From: Pseudomonas sp. IB20
GTDB lineage: Bacteria; Pseudomonadota; Gammaproteobacteria; Pseudomonadales; Pseudomonadaceae
DNA: 64,000 nt
Assembly: GCF_009707325.1 (NCBI RefSeq)
Contig: NZ_CP046103.1
Coordinates: 4,412,744-4,476,743, forward strand
Direction: 5' to 3'
Below the pieces are notes generated by a model. It was not told the DNA's origin. It saw only the letters and a program-made list of their open reading frames with translations, and searched no databases. A program made the translations under genes and the position numbers. Each line of letters begins with the position of its first letter. Position 1 is the stretch's first letter. Positions 20,179 through 31,912 of this stretch are shown here, piece by piece.

Positions 20179-20637
20179 TCAGTCAAAACTGGGAATAATG
20201 TTGGCCTTGTCGATCATATCGATCGGCAACAGGAATTCATGGTCTTCTACCTGCACCACGACATCCTGTTCTTCTACACCGCGCAGAAGGCCCTGAAAGT
20301 TGCGTCGCCCTTCAAAGGGAGAGCGCAGCTTGATCTTCACTTGTTCACCGGCAAATTTTGCAAACTGATCAATAGTGAACAGTGGGCGTTCCATGCCAGG
20401 CGAGGAAACTTCAAGGGTGTACTCAACGGCGATTGGATCTTCAACATCCAGCACACCGCTGATCTGACGGCTGACAATGGCACAATCGTCCACCAGCACG
20501 CCGCCCTCTTTATCGATATAAACGCGCAACATTGAGTGGCGACCTTGAGCCGAAAACTCAATACCCCAGCATTCATAGCCTAGGGCCACGACCACCGGGG
20601 CCAACAAGGCCTGCAACTCTTCTAGCTTGCTCGACAC
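20179..20637 (-). CDS. rimP: Ribosome maturation factor RimP
   Basis: RimP assists assembly of the 30S subunit. I place the start at GTG 20637 (MSSKLEELQALL), giving 152 residues, the normal size. GAGGGGG lies just upstream, whereas the upstream ATG choices would add 6 to 21 atypical residues. Conserved parts are VVALGYECWGIEF, LEVSSPGMERPL near the middle and RNFQGLLRGVEE. It is the first protein gene of the rimP-nusA-infB-rbfA-truB operon, directly after the initiator tRNA. Confidence 0.95.
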   Translation of the reverse strand: MSSKLEELQALLAPVVVALGYECWGIEFSAQGRHSMLRVYIDKEGGVLVDDCAIVSRQISGVLDVEDPIAVEYTLEVSSPGMERPLFTIDQFAKFAGEQVKIKLRSPFEGRRNFQGLLRGVEEQDVVVQVEDHEFLLPIDMIDKANIIPSFD

Positions 20638-20675
20638 CTGAACCCCCTCGTGCATGTATGTGCATGCTGTGCAAA

Positions 20676-20700
20676 ATAAAAAAATGGGCGAAACGCCCAT
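20676..20700 (-). terminator. Intrinsic terminator upstream of rimP
   Basis: On the minus strand ATGGGCG-TTT-CGCCCAT is followed by TTTTTTATTTTG. It lies about 40 bases before the rimP start, so it can act as an attenuator between the tRNA-fMet gene and the operon. Confidence 0.8.
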
Positions 20701-20706
20701 CCTTGA

Positions 20707-20728
20707 AACGCCGTCGAACAGCGGCGTT
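20707..20728 (-). terminator. Hairpin between tRNA-fMet and rimP
   Basis: AACGCCG and CGGCGTT form a 7-bp stem around an 8-base loop, with no T-tract. It is the middle of three consecutive stems in this leader. Confidence 0.5.
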
Positions 20729-20744
20729 GAAAGTGTCCAGCTAA

Positions 20745-20767
20745 CAAAAAGCCCCTTAAAAGGGGCT
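20745..20767 (-). terminator. Terminator of the tRNA-fMet gene
   Basis: On the minus strand AGCCCC-TTTTAA-GGGGCT is followed by TTTTG, beginning 11 bases after the tRNA 3' end. Confidence 0.8.
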
Positions 20768-20777
20768 CCGCTAAAAC

Positions 20778-20854
<77 letters not shown>

Positions 20855-20919
20855 ACAAAGCTGGGGCGGAAGTATACGACCGATCCTTTACAGGGTCAAT
20901 GTAACCTTCCACCTACAAG

Positions 20920-20940
20920 AAAGCCCGCAACAGCGGGCTC
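20920..20940 (-). terminator. Terminator of the tRNA-Leu gene
   Basis: On the minus strand AGCCCGC-TGTT-GCGGGCT is followed by TTCTTG, about 11 bases after the tRNA-Leu 3' end. Confidence 0.7.
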
Positions 20941-20950
20941 TCCTGATAAT

Positions 20951-21036
20951 TGGTACCGAGAAGGGGACTCGAACCCCTACACCCTATGGGCACAACCACC
21001 TCAAGGTTGCGTGTCTACCAATTCCACCACCTCGGC
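20951..21036 (-). tRNA. tRNA-Leu (GAG)
   Basis: An 86-base class II tRNA with a long variable arm. The anticodon loop CTTGAGG gives anticodon GAG, reading CUC and CUU. Acceptor stem GCCGAGG/TCTCGGT with encoded CCA. It lies between secG and tRNA-fMet on the same strand. Confidence 0.95.
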
Positions 21037-21058
21037 AATACAGCGCTTACAACCCTTC

Positions 21059-21442
21059 TTACTTCTGCTCTTGAGCTGGAGGTACGTCAGTCGCTGGAGT
21101 AGCCGACTTTTGCTCTTGAAGCACCGGGACATCATCAGAAGCCGGTTTTGCTTTTGGTACTTCCAACACTGCTGGATTTGGGAGACCTACTTGAGTCAGC
21201 ACATGAGCTTTCTCTTTAGCATAGTAACCTAACCCCAAGCTGGTTATGAAGAAACCGGCGGCAAGTATAGCAGTAAACTTACTAAGAAAGGTAGAGGAAC
21301 CTTGGCTTCCGAATACAGTATTTGAAGCACCTGCACCGAAAGACGCACCAGCATCCGCACCTTTACCCTGTTGCAACAAAACCAGGGCAATTACGCCCAG
21401 GGCAGCCAACAGATGAAAAACGACTACGACTGTTTCCAGCAT
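21059..21442 (-). CDS. secG: Preprotein translocase subunit SecG
   Basis: SecG is the small inner-membrane subunit of the SecYEG channel. The start at 21442 (MLETVVVVFHLLAALGVIALVLLQQGKGADAG) is the conserved one; a longer frame upstream overlaps tpiA and is not supported. Of 127 residues, two membrane segments lie at about 1-20 and 50-70, joined by the conserved GASNTVFGSQGSSTFL. The C-terminal tail is Pro/Ala/Lys-rich, as in other pseudomonads. It starts four bases after the tpiA stop. Confidence 0.95.
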   Translation of the reverse strand: MLETVVVVFHLLAALGVIALVLLQQGKGADAGASFGAGASNTVFGSQGSSTFLSKFTAILAAGFFITSLGLGYYAKEKAHVLTQVGLPNPAVLEVPKAKPASDDVPVLQEQKSATPATDVPPAQEQK

Positions 21443-21446
21443 TTTT

Positions 21447-22202
21447 TCAGTTTCCCGCGGCGCGACAGATCGCACCGAACTCATCTGCATTCAGGGAAGC
21501 TCCACCAATGAGCCCCCCATCGATATCCGGCATGCCGAACAGTTCGACCGCATTGGCCGCCTTCACGCTGCCGCCGTATAGAAGCCGCACACCTTGTGCG
21601 ATTTCAGAATTCTCTGCCGCCAACTGCGCGCGGATGGCTGCGTGCACATCCTGCGCCTGTTGCGGTGTAGCAGTCAGCCCGGTGCCAATGGCCCAGACCG
21701 GCTCGTAAGCAATTACTGCCTTTGCAAATGCACCAACACCCAACTCCTCGATGATGCTGCCCAGCTGACGCGAGACAACTTCAAGAGTCTTGCCCGATTC
21801 ACGCTGCTCAAGAGTCTCCCCTATGCACAACACTGGAATCAGGCCACAAGCCTGTGCTGCTGCGAACTTGCGATTGAGTGTCCCATCACGTTCGCCCATC
21901 ATTTGACGGCGCTCGGAGTGCCCGACAAGCACATAGGAACAACCCGCATCTACCAACTGACTCGGCGAAATCTCACCGGTCAACGCACCTTGCATGGGCT
22001 CCACCGCAGAATTCTGCGCGCCGACCTGAATCGACTTACCTTTCAAGCCATCAACAACCTGGTTGATATGCAAGCAAGGCGGAAAAACCGCGACATCAAC
22101 ACCGCTAGGCAAGGCCAAGTGACGAAGGCCGTTTATCAGCTCAGCGACACTGGCGCGGGTACCGTGCATCTTCCAGTTACCAGCTACCATAGTGCGACGC
22201 AT
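21447..22202 (-). CDS. tpiA: Triose-phosphate isomerase
   Basis: TpiA interconverts dihydroxyacetone phosphate and glyceraldehyde-3-phosphate. The 251 residues show all catalytic elements: NWK with Lys11, His95 in GHSERR, and Glu167 in AYEPVWAIGTG, with the phosphate-binding GGSV near the C-terminus. GAGGT lies before the ATG. It is in the conserved glmM-tpiA-secG order. Confidence 0.98.
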   Translation of the reverse strand: MRRTMVAGNWKMHGTRASVAELINGLRHLALPSGVDVAVFPPCLHINQVVDGLKGKSIQVGAQNSAVEPMQGALTGEISPSQLVDAGCSYVLVGHSERRQMMGERDGTLNRKFAAAQACGLIPVLCIGETLEQRESGKTLEVVSRQLGSIIEELGVGAFAKAVIAYEPVWAIGTGLTATPQQAQDVHAAIRAQLAAENSEIAQGVRLLYGGSVKAANAVELFGMPDIDGGLIGGASLNADEFGAICRAAGN

Positions 22203-22268
22203 GCTGTACCTCGTCGGTCAAAGTGGGCGCAGATGTTACCCAACCACATCATCACTGGCAAGCCGAAT

Positions 22269-23606
22269 TCAGGCGGAAATTTCAGTTACCAGTTTTGCCA
22301 GGTCCTCGGCATGGCCGCGAACCTGTGCTTCGTCTTCACCTTCGACCATGACACGCACCAAAGGCTCTGTGCCGGACTTGCGCAGCAACACCCGCCCACG
22401 CCCCGCCATTGCCTGGGTCACGCGCTCGCAGGCGTCTTTGACAGCAGGGTGCTCGATCGGGTTTTCACCACCGGCGAAACGCACATTGAGCAGAACTTGC
22501 GGGCACTTGCGCAGCGCCTGACGCGCCTGAGCGAGACTCTCTTCGCGACGACGCAAGGACAGCAACACTTGCAGCGCAGCAATAATGGCATCGCCCGTGG
22601 TGGTGTGCTGGAAGCAGACAACATGCCCAGAGTTCTCACCACCCACCTGCCAGTTACGCTCCAGCAGCTCGGCGATTACATAGCGGTCACCGACATTGGC
22701 GCGAACAAATGGGATCCCCAGCTCTGCCAAGGCCAGCTCAAGCCCAAGATTGCTCATCAGCGTACCGACGACACCACCTTGCAGCTTGTTACGCTCATGC
22801 AGATCGCGAGCAATGATAAACAGCAAGTCATCGCCATCAACAACAGTACCGGTGTGATCCACCATCAACACGCGGTCACCATCGCCATCAAAGGCGATAC
22901 CCAAGTCAGCATGCTCAGCCAGAACGGTCGCCTGCAGTTGCTCCATATGGGTGGAGCCGCAGTTATCGTTGATATTCAAACCATTCGGCTGGGCCGACAG
23001 CACTGTCACGTCGGCACCCAGCTCTTTGAATACACTCGGAGCGACCTTGTAGGTTGCACCGTGCGCACAATCGACGACGATCTTCAGGCCGGCAAAATTG
23101 GTGCTGGTCGGCACGCTGCTCTTGCAGAATTCGATATAACGACCAGAGGCGTCGTTGATGCGCGAGACCTTACCCAGCTTGCTGGACTCGACCACGGTCA
23201 TCGGTGCATCCAGCAGCTCTTCAATCATCAGCTCGATCTCGTCCGGCAGCTTGGTGCCCTGGCCCGAGAAAAACTTGATGCCGTTGTCATCATGGGGATT
23301 GTGCGAGGCACTGATCACGATACCGGCTTCAGCGTGAAAGGTACGCGTCAGGTAGGCGATCGCCGGTGTCGGCATAGGGCCCAGCAGCATTACATCAGCA
23401 CCGGCGGCGGATAAACCTGCCTCCAGCGCCGATTCAAACATATACCCCGAAATCCGGGTGTCTTTGCCTACCAGGATGCGGCACGCGCCCATGCTGCGGA
23501 ACGCCATGCCTGCCGCCCAACCCAGCTTGAGCATGAAATCAGGAGTAATCGGGAATTCGCCGACACGGCCACGGATACCGTCGGTGCCAAAATATTTTTT
23601 AGTCAT
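22269..23606 (-). CDS. glmM: Phosphoglucosamine mutase
   Basis: GlmM converts glucosamine-6-phosphate to glucosamine-1-phosphate on the route to UDP-GlcNAc, needed for peptidoglycan and LPS. Among 445 residues, the active serine is Ser101 in SASHNP, the metal loop is DGDGDR (240-245), and the sugar loop is GGENSGH. The C-terminal RKSGTEPLVRVMVEG phosphate-binding signature is present. It lies between folP and tpiA. Confidence 0.98.
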   Translation of the reverse strand: MTKKYFGTDGIRGRVGEFPITPDFMLKLGWAAGMAFRSMGACRILVGKDTRISGYMFESALEAGLSAAGADVMLLGPMPTPAIAYLTRTFHAEAGIVISASHNPHDDNGIKFFSGQGTKLPDEIELMIEELLDAPMTVVESSKLGKVSRINDASGRYIEFCKSSVPTSTNFAGLKIVVDCAHGATYKVAPSVFKELGADVTVLSAQPNGLNINDNCGSTHMEQLQATVLAEHADLGIAFDGDGDRVLMVDHTGTVVDGDDLLFIIARDLHERNKLQGGVVGTLMSNLGLELALAELGIPFVRANVGDRYVIAELLERNWQVGGENSGHVVCFQHTTTGDAIIAALQVLLSLRRREESLAQARQALRKCPQVLLNVRFAGGENPIEHPAVKDACERVTQAMAGRGRVLLRKSGTEPLVRVMVEGEDEAQVRGHAEDLAKLVTEISA

Positions 23607-23622
23607 AAGTGCTCCATCATTC

Positions 23623-24474
23623 TTATTCGGCTGATTCTACAGCAGCAAGCATACGCACCACATCGACCGTCTCGGCGACGTCATGCACACGCAAAATACG
23701 CGCACCTTTGGTCACGGCCAGCGCCGCCAGCGCCAGCCCACCGTACAGCCGCTCACCTACAGGACGGCTCAAGGCCAGCCCTATCATGCTCTTGCGCGAA
23801 ACGCCGACCAAAAGGGGCCGACCAAGGGCATGCAAGGCTTGCATATGCTTGAACAGGCTTAAATTGTGTTGAAGGGTCTTGGCGAAGCCAAACCCGGGAT
23901 CGAGGATGATCTTTTCGGCAGCAATCCCCACCTTGACGCACTGAGCAATCCGTTCAGCAAGGAACCCGCTCACTTCGCCAACGAGGTCATCGTAGTGCGG
24001 GCTGTCCTGCATATTGCCGGGCTCTCCCAGCATATGCATCAGGCACACCGGCAGACCGGTTGCCGCCGCAGCATCCAGGGCGCCGTCGCGCTGCAGCGAG
24101 CGGACGTCATTGATGAGCCCCGCCCCCAGACGTGCCGTCTCACGCATCACGGCTGGGGTGGATGTATCGACCGATATGATTACGTCCAACTCGCGAGCAA
24201 TAAGCTCGACTATCGGCGCCACGCGCTCCAGCTCCTCGACAGGAGAAACAACACGAGCGCCAGGGCGAGTCGACTCGCCGCCGACATCAATCAACGTTGC
24301 GCCAGCCGCCACCATCGCTTCGGCATGACGCAATGCGGCATCCAACTGGCTGAAACGGCCGCCGTCAGAAAAGGAATCAGGGGTTACATTAAGAATGCCC
24401 ATGACATGTGCATGGGCCAAATCAAGAACCCGGTTGCCGCAAGGCAACCGGGTGGAGGACAACGCAGAAGTCAT
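23623..24474 (-). CDS. folP: Dihydropteroate synthase
   Basis: FolP condenses p-aminobenzoate with dihydropterin pyrophosphate in folate synthesis and is the target of sulfonamides. Signatures in the 283 residues are VMGILNVTPDSFSDGG, DVGGESTRPGA and DPGFGFAKT. Codons 9-15 (RLPCGNR) form a perfect 8-bp stem (24431-24450) near the start of the message, which could affect translation. AAGGTTT precedes the ATG. It lies eight bases after ftsH and is followed by glmM, the same order as in E. coli. Confidence 0.97.
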   Translation of the reverse strand: MTSALSSTRLPCGNRVLDLAHAHVMGILNVTPDSFSDGGRFSQLDAALRHAEAMVAAGATLIDVGGESTRPGARVVSPVEELERVAPIVELIARELDVIISVDTSTPAVMRETARLGAGLINDVRSLQRDGALDAAAATGLPVCLMHMLGEPGNMQDSPHYDDLVGEVSGFLAERIAQCVKVGIAAEKIILDPGFGFAKTLQHNLSLFKHMQALHALGRPLLVGVSRKSMIGLALSRPVGERLYGGLALAALAVTKGARILRVHDVAETVDVVRMLAAVESAE

Positions 24475-24482
24475 TTCAAACC

Positions 24483-26402
24483 TTAGAGGTCAGCTGCCGG
24501 GCCGCCGATCGGGGTTTCAGGACGTTCGTTCTGAACCACTGGCGGAGTGCCAGAAGTACCTGAACCGCCTTCCCAATCGCGAGGCTCACGAGGTGTACGA
24601 CCTGCCATGATGTCGTCGATCTGGTCGGCTTCAATGGTTTCGTACTTCATCAGCGCATCAGCCATGGCATCCAGCTTGTCGCGGTTGTCGGTCAGGATCT
24701 GCTTGGCCGTGCCGTAGCACTGGTCAATGATACTGCGCACCTCGGAGTCGATCAGCTTAGCTGTCTCACCGGAGAAGCTGGCGGCTTGACCGCCACCGCC
24801 ACGACCCAGGAACACTTCGCCTTCTTCCTCGGCATACATCAATGGGCCAAGTTTTTCCGACAAGCCCCACTTGGTCACCATGTTCCGTGCAATCTGGCTG
24901 GCACGCATGATGTCGTTGGAGGCACCGGTGGTTACACCGTCAAAGCCCAGGGTCATTTCTTCAGCAATTCGACCACCGTACAGCGAGCAGATCTGGCTGA
25001 TCAGTGCACGCTTGGAGAGGCTGTAACGGTCCTCTTCCGGCAGGAACATAGTGACACCCAGCGCCCGACCACGAGGGATGATCGACACTTTGTAGACCGG
25101 GTCATGCTCAGGCACAACGCGACCCACAATGGCGTGACCAGCTTCGTGATAAGCGGTGTTCTGCTTCTCTTTTTCGGACATGACCATCGATTTGCGCTCG
25201 GCGCCCATCATGATCTTGTCTTTCGCCAACTCGAACTCTTTCATTTCCACGATGCGCTTGCCGGTACGGGCTGCGAACAACGAAGCCTCGTTCACCAAGT
25301 TGGCCAGGTCGGCACCGGAGAAACCTGGAGTACCACGGGCAATCACGGCCGGCGCAACGTCGTCACCCATTGGCACTTTGCGCATGTGCACTTTCAGAAT
25401 CTGTTCGCGACCACGGATATCCGGCAGGCCAACCACAACCTGACGGTCGAAACGACCTGGACGCAGCAGCGCTGGGTCGAGTACGTCAGGACGGTTAGTC
25501 GCAGCGATGACGATGATGCCGTCATTCATTTCGAAGCCGTCCATCTCTACCAGCAACTGGTTGAGGGTCTGTTCACGCTCATCATGACCACCGCCCATGC
25601 CGGCACCACGATGGCGACCAACGGCGTCGATTTCATCGATGAAGATGATGCATGGCGCGTGCTTCTTGGCCTGTTCGAACATATCGCGAACGCGGCTGGC
25701 ACCCACACCGACGAACATCTCGACGAAGTCAGAACCGGAAATGGTGAAGAAAGGCACCTTGGCTTCGCCGGCAATTGCCTTGGCCAGCAAGGTTTTACCG
25801 GTACCCGGAGGACCGACCATCAGCACACCGCGAGGAATACGGCCACCCAGGCGCTGGAACTTGCCCGGATCGCGCAGGAATTCAACCAACTCGCCCACTT
25901 CTTCCTTGGCTTCATCGCAACCTGCAACATCAGCCAGGGTGGTCTTCACCTGATCTTCGGAGAGCAGGCGCGCCTTGCTCTTGCCGAAGCTCATCGGCCC
26001 GCCCTTGCCTCCCGCACCACCTTGCATCTGGCGCATGAAGAACATGAACACGGCGATAATCACCAGGATCGGGAAGCTGGCCACCAGGAGTTGAGTCCAG
26101 ATGCTCTGCTGCTCAGGCTGCTTGCCTTCAACGACTACGTGGTTATCCACCAGGTCGCCGATCAGACCGTTGTCCTGGATTGCCGGACGAATGGTCTTGA
26201 AGCTATCGCCATCGCTGCGCTTGCCGGTGATTACGTAGCCATCAACCGCTACGCGCTCGACCTTGCCATCCTTAACTTGCTGGATGAAGTCGGAATAGTT
26301 GAGGGTCTGCGGCTCATTAGGGCTGGAGAAGTTGTTCATCACCGTCACCAGGACAGCCGCGATGATCAACCACAGGATCAGATTCTTTGCCATATCGTTC
26401 AA
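24483..26402 (-). CDS. ftsH: ATP-dependent zinc metalloprotease FtsH
   Basis: FtsH is a hexameric inner-membrane AAA+ protease degrading membrane proteins and regulators such as sigma-32 and LpxC. Features in 639 residues: membrane segments at about 6-22 and 108-123 flanking a periplasmic domain, Walker A GPPGTGKT (197-204), Walker B IIFIDEID (252-259), the SRH, and the zinc motif HEAGH (419-423). The frame can start at TTG 26402 (AGAGGG seven bases upstream) or at ATG 26393 (MAKNLILW). The spacing of the binding site favours TTG. Confidence 0.97.
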   Translation of the reverse strand: MNDMAKNLILWLIIAAVLVTVMNNFSSPNEPQTLNYSDFIQQVKDGKVERVAVDGYVITGKRSDGDSFKTIRPAIQDNGLIGDLVDNHVVVEGKQPEQQSIWTQLLVASFPILVIIAVFMFFMRQMQGGAGGKGGPMSFGKSKARLLSEDQVKTTLADVAGCDEAKEEVGELVEFLRDPGKFQRLGGRIPRGVLMVGPPGTGKTLLAKAIAGEAKVPFFTISGSDFVEMFVGVGASRVRDMFEQAKKHAPCIIFIDEIDAVGRHRGAGMGGGHDEREQTLNQLLVEMDGFEMNDGIIVIAATNRPDVLDPALLRPGRFDRQVVVGLPDIRGREQILKVHMRKVPMGDDVAPAVIARGTPGFSGADLANLVNEASLFAARTGKRIVEMKEFELAKDKIMMGAERKSMVMSEKEKQNTAYHEAGHAIVGRVVPEHDPVYKVSIIPRGRALGVTMFLPEEDRYSLSKRALISQICSLYGGRIAEEMTLGFDGVTTGASNDIMRASQIARNMVTKWGLSEKLGPLMYAEEEGEVFLGRGGGGQAASFSGETAKLIDSEVRSIIDQCYGTAKQILTDNRDKLDAMADALMKYETIEADQIDDIMAGRTPREPRDWEGGSGTSGTPPVVQNERPETPIGGPAADL

Positions 26403-26593
26403 TTAACTACCCTCTGAAGCAAGCTCCGCTACTGGCGCGCGCTTCGCATGATATTCACCGGCCTAACTTACTACATTACCTACAACTCTGGCAGGCGCCG
26501 TCTGTAACCCTTTGTGAAACTTTGACTACACAATATTCGTAAAGCTTCGTGACGAAAGCGACATAAAAAAACCTATCGCCCTCCTCGAATTTC

Positions 26594-27244
26594 TCAAAAA
26601 CGCTCTTCGCTCGCCGCGCCTTCGACACCGCGGAACCCACGGCACAGCAGGTACTGCTCTCGAGACCTGTCCCGTGAAGAGTCAGGTTTACGCGTCTGCA
26701 CCTTATCGAACAGCTTGCGGATGTTCTTGTGGTACTCGTCAAAACCTTCGCCTTGGAAGACTTTCACCAGAAAATCACCACCAGGACGCAAAACCCGACC
26801 TGCCAGATCCAGAGCCAATTCACAAAGGAACATCGCTCGCGGCATATCGACGGCCGGTAATCCACTCATATTGGGGGCCATGTCGGAAATCACAAGGTCT
26901 ACCTGCGAATTTCCCACGGCTTCGAGGATCTCTGCGAGCACGGTGTCCTGGGTGAAGTCACCATGAACAAAGGTCACATCCGGGATGCTGTCCATTTCCA
27001 GGATGTCGGAAGCAATCAAGCGGCCCTGCCCACCAATCAGACGACTGGTCACTTGGGACCAGCCACCGGGGGCCGCGCCAAGATCAATAACGCTCATGCC
27101 CGGACGAATCAATTTGTCCTTGTCCTGGATCTCCAGCAGCTTGTAGCTGGCCCGCGAACGGTAGCCGTCCTTTTGCGCCTTTTTGACGTAAGGATCGTTG
27201 AAATGCTCTTGCAGCCACTTAAGACTAGTTTTGGAACGGGCCAC
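26594..27244 (-). CDS. rlmE: 23S rRNA (uridine(2552)-2'-O)-methyltransferase
   Basis: RlmE (FtsJ/RrmJ) methylates the 2'-O of U2552 in the A-loop of 23S rRNA. The 216 residues contain SRASYKLLEI with the first catalytic Lys, the SAM site VIDLGAAPGGWSQV, SDMAPNMSG with the catalytic Asp, and FLVKVFQGEGF with the second Lys. The start is GTG with GAGGTGG upstream. It precedes ftsH in the conserved rlmE-ftsH pair and is divergent from yhbY. Confidence 0.96.
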   Translation of the reverse strand: MARSKTSLKWLQEHFNDPYVKKAQKDGYRSRASYKLLEIQDKDKLIRPGMSVIDLGAAPGGWSQVTSRLIGGQGRLIASDILEMDSIPDVTFVHGDFTQDTVLAEILEAVGNSQVDLVISDMAPNMSGLPAVDMPRAMFLCELALDLAGRVLRPGGDFLVKVFQGEGFDEYHKNIRKLFDKVQTRKPDSSRDRSREQYLLCRGFRGVEGAASEERF

Positions 27245-27350
27245 GGGCCACCTCGAAAAATAAAACGGGTCGTGATTAACTGGGCGGTCCCGGACTCGCT
27301 CGGGTAAACTGGCCGCCGCTTTTTACAAGATCAGACGCAGGGGTCAGATT

Positions 27351-27659
27351 ATGCCGCTCACTCAAGAGCAGAAGAAACAGTACAAATCCATTGGCCACCA
27401 TCTGAAACCAGTTCTGATTGTGGCAGACAACGGTTTGACTGAAGGTGTGTTAGCCGAACTTGAACGCGCATTGGGCGATCACGAACTGATCAAGATCAAG
27501 GTCAACATCCTTGACCGCGAAGCGCGTTTGGCCGCCATTGCAGAACTGTGCAAGGTCGGCAAAGCGGACCTGGTTCAGGTCATCGGCAAGATGGCGCTGC
27601 TGTATCGCAAGAACTTCAGCGTCAACAAGCAACTGTCGAACGTACACCGCTTCAAGTAG
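27351..27659 (+). CDS. yhbY: CRM-domain RNA-binding protein YhbY
   Basis: This 102-residue single-domain protein belongs to the CRS1/YhbY (CRM) family, associated with the assembling 50S subunit. Typical features are the N-terminal LTQEQKKQYKSIGHHLKPVLIVADNGLT, HELIKIKV, and the basic end RKNFSVNKQLSNVHRFK. AGGGG lies upstream of the ATG. It is divergent from rlmE, the common bacterial arrangement. Confidence 0.93.
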   Translation: MPLTQEQKKQYKSIGHHLKPVLIVADNGLTEGVLAELERALGDHELIKIKVNILDREARLAAIAELCKVGKADLVQVIGKMALLYRKNFSVNKQLSNVHRFK

Positions 27660-27679
27660 CTTTCAAATGACAACAAGGG

Positions 27680-28084
27680 TCACGGGCGCGCTTCGCGCGC
27701 CCCGCCACTCCACCCAGGCGCCGGCTGTATAACCAGCACCAGGCCGGAGAACCCTAGCACAAGATAGCTGAATAGCTGCCAGCGCAACGCTTGCGGCAGC
27801 CACACATGCACCACGCAGAACATTGCACATGCATACAGCGCCATCAACAGCAGCTGGCCGCGAATATCCCGCCACAAACTCTCCAAGCCTTCGGCCTTGA
27901 TCAGCACCAGCACTTGGAGCGTCACGCACGCCGCCGCAAAAACCACCAGCAGCGCACTTAGCAATCCGTCGATCTCATCGATCAGCAACGGCGCCAGGCC
28001 AATCAGGCCCAGCGTCGGTAATATACCAATGTGTAACAACCACACGCCGCCCACCCAAAGCATCTGGGCAAGCTGCCAAAGCAT
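27680..28084 (-). CDS. DUF4149-type membrane protein
   Basis: From the ATG at 28084 this is a 134-residue protein with four hydrophobic segments (MLWQLAQMLWVGGVWLLHI, LLSALLVVFAAACVTLQVLVL, LLLMALYACAMFCVVHV, FSYLVLGFSGLVLVI). It matches the DUF4149 proteins usually found after greA in Pseudomonas; function unknown. The start codon directly follows a 9-bp GC hairpin and has no obvious ribosome binding site. Translation may be coupled to greA, or a start lies upstream inside the end of greA. Confidence 0.75.
   Translation of the reverse strand: MLWQLAQMLWVGGVWLLHIGILPTLGLIGLAPLLIDEIDGLLSALLVVFAAACVTLQVLVLIKAEGLESLWRDIRGQLLLMALYACAMFCVVHVWLPQALRWQLFSYLVLGFSGLVLVIQPAPGWSGGAREARP
27684..27702. 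terminator. GC-rich hairpin between yhbY and the DUF4149 gene
   Basis: GGGCGCGC-TTC-GCGCGCCC, a perfect 8-bp stem, lies 24 bases after the yhbY stop and overlaps the last codons of the convergent membrane-protein gene. It probably terminates yhbY. Confidence 0.55.
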
Positions 28085-28107
28085 GGCGCCCGCATGAAGC
28101 GGGCGCC
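28085..28107 (-). terminator. Hairpin after greA
   Basis: GGCGCCCGC and GCGGGCGCC flank a 5-base loop. The stem begins six bases past the greA stop and ends one base before the ATG of the next gene. It can terminate greA messages and would bury the initiation region of the downstream membrane protein. Confidence 0.6.
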
Positions 28108-28112
28108 GTCTT

Positions 28113-28585
28113 TCAGATGTGACGAACTTCAACAATCTCGTACTCGATAACGCCACCGGGCGTTTTCACAGCCACCACGTCACCCTCTTCCTTGGCAATC
28201 AAGGCACGGGCGAGTGGGGAACCAACAGAGATCTTGCCGAGTTTGAAGTCGGCTTCGTCTTCACCCACGATGTGGTAAACAACGCGCTCATCAGTCTCGA
28301 CGTTGGCGATTTCCACGGTGGTGCCGAAAATCACTTTGCCGGTCTTCGGGATGGTCGTGACGTCGATGACCACCGCATTCTGCATACGGCCTTCGATGTC
28401 ACGGATCCGCGCCTCGACCATACCCTGCTGCTCGCGAGCAGCGTGGTATTCAGCGTTTTCCTTCAAGTCACCCAGTTCGCGGGCCGTACCGATGTCCTGG
28501 CTCAGCTTCGGACGGACGACCTTGGTCAGATGGGCGTGTTCCTCTTCCAGGGCCTTGGCGCCCTGGACAGTCATTGGGTATTTGA

Positions 28586-28589
<4 letters not shown>
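28113..28589 (-). CDS. greA: Transcription elongation factor GreA
   Basis: GreA rescues backtracked RNA polymerase by stimulating cleavage of the transcript 3' end. The 158 residues comprise an N-terminal coiled coil (EEEHAHLTKVVRPKLSQDIGTARELGDLKENAEYHAAREQQ, with the acidic tip residues in GDLKENAEY) and a C-terminal FKBP-like domain ending GVIEYEIVEVRHI. Its ATG overlaps the carB stop (ATGA), making it the third gene of carA-carB-greA. Confidence 0.97.
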
Positions 28590-31807
<3,218 letters not shown>

Positions 31808-31912
31808 GGGTTTGTCACTCAAATCCGCAGGTCAGTCGGCAAGCCGTCTTGAACACTCTTTGAAGAGCCTGCGGGGGCCACCGAGGTTCGGGGCCGCCCG
31901 CAAGCCACTCAG

